DNA from: Pantoea sp. CCBC3-3-1
Lineage (GTDB): Bacteria > Pseudomonadota > Gammaproteobacteria > Enterobacterales > Enterobacteriaceae
Direction of reading: 5' to 3'
Assembly: GCF_007981265.1 (NCBI RefSeq)
Contig: NZ_CP034363.1
Coordinates: 3,844,001-3,908,000 of the forward strand
Length of the DNA: 64,000 nt
Below are positions 59,661 through 64,000 of this stretch, in pieces. The notes below the pieces were generated by a model. It searched no databases, had not been told where the DNA came from, and worked only from the letters and a program-made list of their open reading frames with translations. The stretch's first letter is position 1. Each line of letters begins with the position of its first letter. The position numbers and the translations under genes were made by a program.

Positions 59661-61073
59661 ATGATTGTAGTGGAAAAAATCAAGGACGTTCATATCAGAA
59701 GAACATTAGTGGAAAACGTTATTAGCATGATATTTCGCGGCATGATCAATGATGGCGATTATCTGCCGTCCATTCGAAATATGAGCGAGCGCTACCATAT
59801 TTCTCGCAATAGCGTTGTTTCTGCTTATAAAGAACTGGAGAGTTTGGGATTTATTGAAGGCCGTGAAAGGCGCTGTTATCGCGTGGTCAGCAAGCGACAA
59901 ATGCAACCTGAAAACCTTTCAGGCCGTCCGGCCAGTGGAAGTGAGAAAATAAAAAATTCTGCATCTTTACCCGGCCCTGATCTTATGGCGTTAGCCAATC
60001 GTATTACTTTTAACAATAACGCCAGCCTGCCACTGCATTTTATGCGTAAATATTTTAATGACATCGCCATGGAGCCTGGCGGGAAGCGGCCAGATAACAA
60101 CCAGCGGCTTAATCATAATCTGACCCGCTATGTGAAGATAACCCGAGGCTGTCTCATTGATACTGAAAACGCCCTGGTGATGCAAAGTCAGCAGCAAGCA
60201 TTAATGCTGATTGCTCATTATGGAAAACAACAGGCTGCGCGACCGAGTATTGTTTTGGAAGACCCCGTCTCTCCCGCTGTGTTCCAGCTCTTTTCCGGCT
60301 TGGGTTATGAAATTATCAGGGTCAGCGTTGGTAAGGAGGGAATGGATACCGCATCGTTACCTGAACGTCACGTAGATTTTATTTATACTTCCCCAGCAAA
60401 TCAGTTTCCGACGGGCGCAAAAATGAGCGTCGCTCATCGTAAGCGGCTCCTGCAATGGAGCCTGCGTAACAACGTGCTGGTGATAGAAGATGACGCCTGC
60501 TTTATGTTGGGATTTGGCGAGAATATCATTCCACCGCTTTGTGAATTTTATCCGGCAGCTAATATTATTTATCTCTATAGCCTGAATGAATTTATTGGTA
60601 ACAGTATTAACCTTAGCCTGTTATCGCTGCCGCTTTCTCTGGTTACCGCGTTTAAACAGCTTCATCCCCTGTTCACCAGCCCGGTTCCTGTGGCGATGTA
60701 TCACCTCGTTAACAGTTTTTTGGAATCCCCCCACCTGCTTAAATATTTATCCGCCACGTTAAAAACCCGGCAGAATAGATATGAACTTGCCGTTAGCGGG
60801 CTGCGAAAAGTGGGTGGCGATATCGACTGTTGGGGATTGATGCACGCTGGTTATTTCAGCTTTTCCTGCGGCAATGCGCTTTTACCCGGGATGTTAAAAG
60901 CGCAGAATTTTATCCCTTTAACGCTGTTTTGCCATACCTCGCCGCTATGGCAAACCAACCGCTATATTTATGCAACAGGATCGCTTTCCACGGCTGATAT
61001 TAAGGCAATTAATAAGAGGCTGGCATCACTTCAGAAAAGCAGGTTGATAGCAGAATTCGATGAGGAAGAATGA
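59661..61073 (+). CDS. GntR/MocR-like regulator with a degenerate aminotransferase domain
   Basis: A 470-residue two-domain protein: an N-terminal GntR winged helix (PSIRNMSERYHISRNSV at 36-52, helix to about residue 75) and a C-terminal fold-type-I aminotransferase-like domain. Some family motifs remain, such as TSPANQFPTG at 243-252 and EDD at 276-278. At the position of the PLP-binding lysine (usual FSK) it has SLNE with Glu310, and the usual tyrosine after EDD is alanine. It probably cannot bind PLP covalently. Divergent from flp, it is the obvious candidate regulator of the Tad operon. Confidence 0.85.
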   Translation: MIVVEKIKDVHIRRTLVENVISMIFRGMINDGDYLPSIRNMSERYHISRNSVVSAYKELESLGFIEGRERRCYRVVSKRQMQPENLSGRPASGSEKIKNSASLPGPDLMALANRITFNNNASLPLHFMRKYFNDIAMEPGGKRPDNNQRLNHNLTRYVKITRGCLIDTENALVMQSQQQALMLIAHYGKQQAARPSIVLEDPVSPAVFQLFSGLGYEIIRVSVGKEGMDTASLPERHVDFIYTSPANQFPTGAKMSVAHRKRLLQWSLRNNVLVIEDDACFMLGFGENIIPPLCEFYPAANIIYLYSLNEFIGNSINLSLLSLPLSLVTAFKQLHPLFTSPVPVAMYHLVNSFLESPHLLKYLSATLKTRQNRYELAVSGLRKVGGDIDCWGLMHAGYFSFSCGNALLPGMLKAQNFIPLTLFCHTSPLWQTNRYIYATGSLSTADIKAINKRLASLQKSRLIAEFDEEE

Positions 61074-61079
61074 GGAAAG

Positions 61080-61119
61080 GTGAAAACTGAAATACCGGAT
61101 CGGTAATTTCAGTTTTCAC
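61080..61119. terminator. Long hairpin between the MocR-like gene and queE
   Basis: GTGAAAACTGAAA pairs with TTTCAGTTTTCAC (13 bp). A one-base bulge and a 5-bp inner stem (TACCG/CGGTA, loop GAT) follow. The U-rich lower arm on either strand and its position between two convergent stops point to a bidirectional terminator. Confidence 0.8.
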
Positions 61120-61129
61120 TCAGCAAACG

Positions 61130-61801
61130 TCAGGCGATATTGAGATATTTGTGCGTCTGCATGGAAAGACGCCAGTTACGCGCAATGCAGGTTTCAATGC
61201 ACAGCTTTGTCGCTTCGTCTTTCTGGCTGATCGGCTGTAGCGCCACGATGCGGCTTTTGTCATCGTTAAGCGTTACCAGCAGCGCATCCAGCGCATCCAC
61301 ATCGCGCTGACGGGCAACCGGATGCTTCACCTCATCGGCACGCACCAGCGCCTGATTCAGCACGTCATAGCCACCGCGCATATTTACCTTTGGCGAAACC
61401 GTTACCCAGGTATCGTCACTGCACAGCACTGTGTGCGTGCCGCTGGTTTCGATCTGGCAGCTGAAACCGTGCTGCTCCAGCGTCTGCGTTAGCGGCGTCA
61501 GATCGTGGATACAAGGCTCACCACCGGTGATAACCACATGCTTTGCGGTCCAGCCATACTGGCTGATTACCGCCAGCAAAGCCTGTGCATCGGCCGCGCC
61601 CCAGGCATCGGTTTCCACTGTCTTGATAAGGATATCGCCGAGCGAAGTTTCCCGATCGGCCAGCTTATCCCAGGTGTGTTTGGTGTCACACCAGCTGCAG
61701 CCCACCGGGCATCCTTGCAGGCGGATAAAAATTGCAGGAACACCGGTATAAAACCCTTCGCCCTGCAACGTCTGGAACATCTCATTAATCGGGTACTGCA
61801 T
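61130..61801 (-). CDS. queE: 7-carboxy-7-deazaguanine synthase
   Basis: QueE is a radical-SAM enzyme that makes carboxydeazaguanine for queuosine synthesis, using the QueD product. The 223-residue protein has the cluster cysteines Cys31, Cys35 and Cys38 (CPVGCSWC) and TGGEPCIHDL further on. It is 183 bp downstream of eno, as in E. coli. Confidence 0.97.
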   Translation of the reverse strand: MQYPINEMFQTLQGEGFYTGVPAIFIRLQGCPVGCSWCDTKHTWDKLADRETSLGDILIKTVETDAWGAADAQALLAVISQYGWTAKHVVITGGEPCIHDLTPLTQTLEQHGFSCQIETSGTHTVLCSDDTWVTVSPKVNMRGGYDVLNQALVRADEVKHPVARQRDVDALDALLVTLNDDKSRIVALQPISQKDEATKLCIETCIARNWRLSMQTHKYLNIA

Positions 61802-61914
61802 TACGCTCTCAACTGGCTGTGAAAATAAGGGCGCAGATTATGACAGATAGCGCCTTTTTAACCAAACCACATTGTGCCAGAAACAGAGAATGTTTTCCGC
61901 GGCTCAACGGGACA

Positions 61915-61946
61915 TAAAAAAAGCCCCGTCCAAAGACGAGGCTTTC
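61915..61946 (-). terminator. Rho-independent terminator of eno
   Basis: Minus strand: GAAAGCCTCGTC, loop, GACGGGGCTTTTTTT. The stem has one internal mismatch and is followed by a long T-run. It begins about 40 bp past the eno stop. Confidence 0.88.
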
Positions 61947-61984
61947 AGAAAATCCGCAGCCTGTATCGGCTGGGATTAGCAGGC

Positions 61985-63346
<1,362 letters not shown>

Positions 63347-63358
63347 TTATGAAAACAC

Positions 63359-64000
63359 TTATTTTGCCAAACGCTTTTGATGCTCGCTGGCGGCTTTAAC
63401 GAAGCCGGCAAACAGAGGATGACCGTCACGTGGTGTAGATGTAAATTCCGGATGGAACTGACAGGCGACATACCACGGATGCTCAGGAAGCTCGATGATC
63501 TCTACCAGCTGATCGTCGCCTGAACGGCCCGCTACACGCAATCCAGCCGCTTCAATCTGCTTCAACAGCATGTTGTTAACTTCGTAACGGTGGCGATGAC
63601 GTTCAACGATGGTATCGGAGCCGTACAGCTGCTCGACCAGGCTGCCCGGCGTCAGCTGACACTGCTGGCTACCCAGACGCATCGTGCCGCCCAGATCGCT
63701 CTGCTCGGAACGCACTTCCACGTTGCCATCTTCATCACGCCATTCGGTAATCAGCGCCACAACCGGGTATTTACAGTCCGGCACAAATTCCGTTGAGTTC
63801 GCGTCCGCCATACCGGCGACGTTACGAGCAAACTCCATCAGCGCAACCTGCATGCCCAGGCAAATGCCGAGGTAAGGAATGTTGTTTTCGCGCGCATAAC
63901 GCGCGGTCATCAACTTCCCTTCAACGCCACGGTAGCCGAAGCCGCCAGGAATAAGGATAGCATCCAGATCTTTCAGCAGCTCAACGCCACGGCTTTCGAC
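63359..64000 (-). CDS. pyrG: CTP synthase (5' part cut off by window edge)
   Basis: The C-terminal 213 residues of CTP synthase, in frame to base 64000. This part is the class I glutamine amidotransferase domain that supplies ammonia to convert UTP to CTP. The nucleophile cysteine is in YLGICLGMQ, the IPGGFGYRG oxyanion loop precedes it, and the catalytic histidine-glutamate is in CQFHPEFTS. The synthase domain is outside the window. Confidence 0.97.
   Translation of the reverse strand, partial: VESRGVELLKDLDAILIPGGFGYRGVEGKLMTARYARENNIPYLGICLGMQVALMEFARNVAGMADANSTEFVPDCKYPVVALITEWRDEDGNVEVRSEQSDLGGTMRLGSQQCQLTPGSLVEQLYGSDTIVERHRHRYEVNNMLLKQIEAAGLRVAGRSGDDQLVEIIELPEHPWYVACQFHPEFTSTPRDGHPLFAGFVKAASEHQKRLAK

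Overview
The window is chromosomal DNA of an enterobacterium. Gene order follows the E. coli backbone closely: recX-recA-pncC; mutS facing rpoS-nlpD-pcm-surE-truD-ispF-ispD-ftsB; cysC-N-D; iap; cysH-I-J; queD; queE-eno-pyrG. Several traits suggest Erwiniaceae (Pantoea, Mixta or Erwinia type) rather than Escherichia: a siroheme synthase gene (cysG) heads the cysDNC operon, a flippase/glycosyltransferase pair lies behind an RcsAB-type box, and mutS is almost directly beside rpoS. The family assignment is inference; no rRNA is present to confirm it.

Layout. 1-2300: recX (cut by the edge), SOS-controlled recA, and pncC. 2400-8000: a five-gene chaperone-usher fimbrial operon on the minus strand. 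8300-13700: a lipoprotein alpha/beta hydrolase, mltB, a DJ-1/PfpI protein, the mdtJI spermidine exporter behind a probable leader peptide, and a lone lldD. 13800-23100: a narK-narG-narH-narJ-narI respiratory nitrate reductase cluster on the minus strand, with a divergent narL but no narX. 23200-25550: a Wzx-like flippase and a family 2 glycosyltransferase. 25550-26900: 1.37 kb without a supportable gene. 26900-36500: mutS, rpoS and the conserved rpoS-ftsB block. 36500-47200: sulfate assimilation (cysC, N, D, G, then cysH, I, J), interrupted by iap, a YciI-like gene and a 39-bp tandem repeat. 47450-61800: queD and queE, which are close neighbours in many relatives, here separated by a complete Tad/Flp pilus locus of 14 minus-strand genes (flp to tadG) with a divergent MocR-like regulator. 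61980-64000: eno and the 3' end of pyrG.

Functional links. The cys genes make sulfide from sulfate: CysDN and CysC activate it, CysH reduces PAPS, and CysJI reduces sulfite using the siroheme whose final steps CysG catalyses. NarK imports nitrate for NarGHI, with NarJ as assembly chaperone. The narK upstream region has an FNR box, an IHF consensus match and a NarL 7-2-7 heptamer pair spaced much as in the E. coli narG promoter. The two surface-appendage systems (fimbriae and Tad pilus) and the RcsAB-linked polysaccharide pair are the accessory content. The most interesting signals are the RcsAB box, the mdtU-like leader ORF, the orphan NarL, the 39-bp repeat in the slot where E. coli carries CRISPR, an extra secreted protein inside the Tad operon, and a MocR-like regulator that appears to have lost its PLP lysine.
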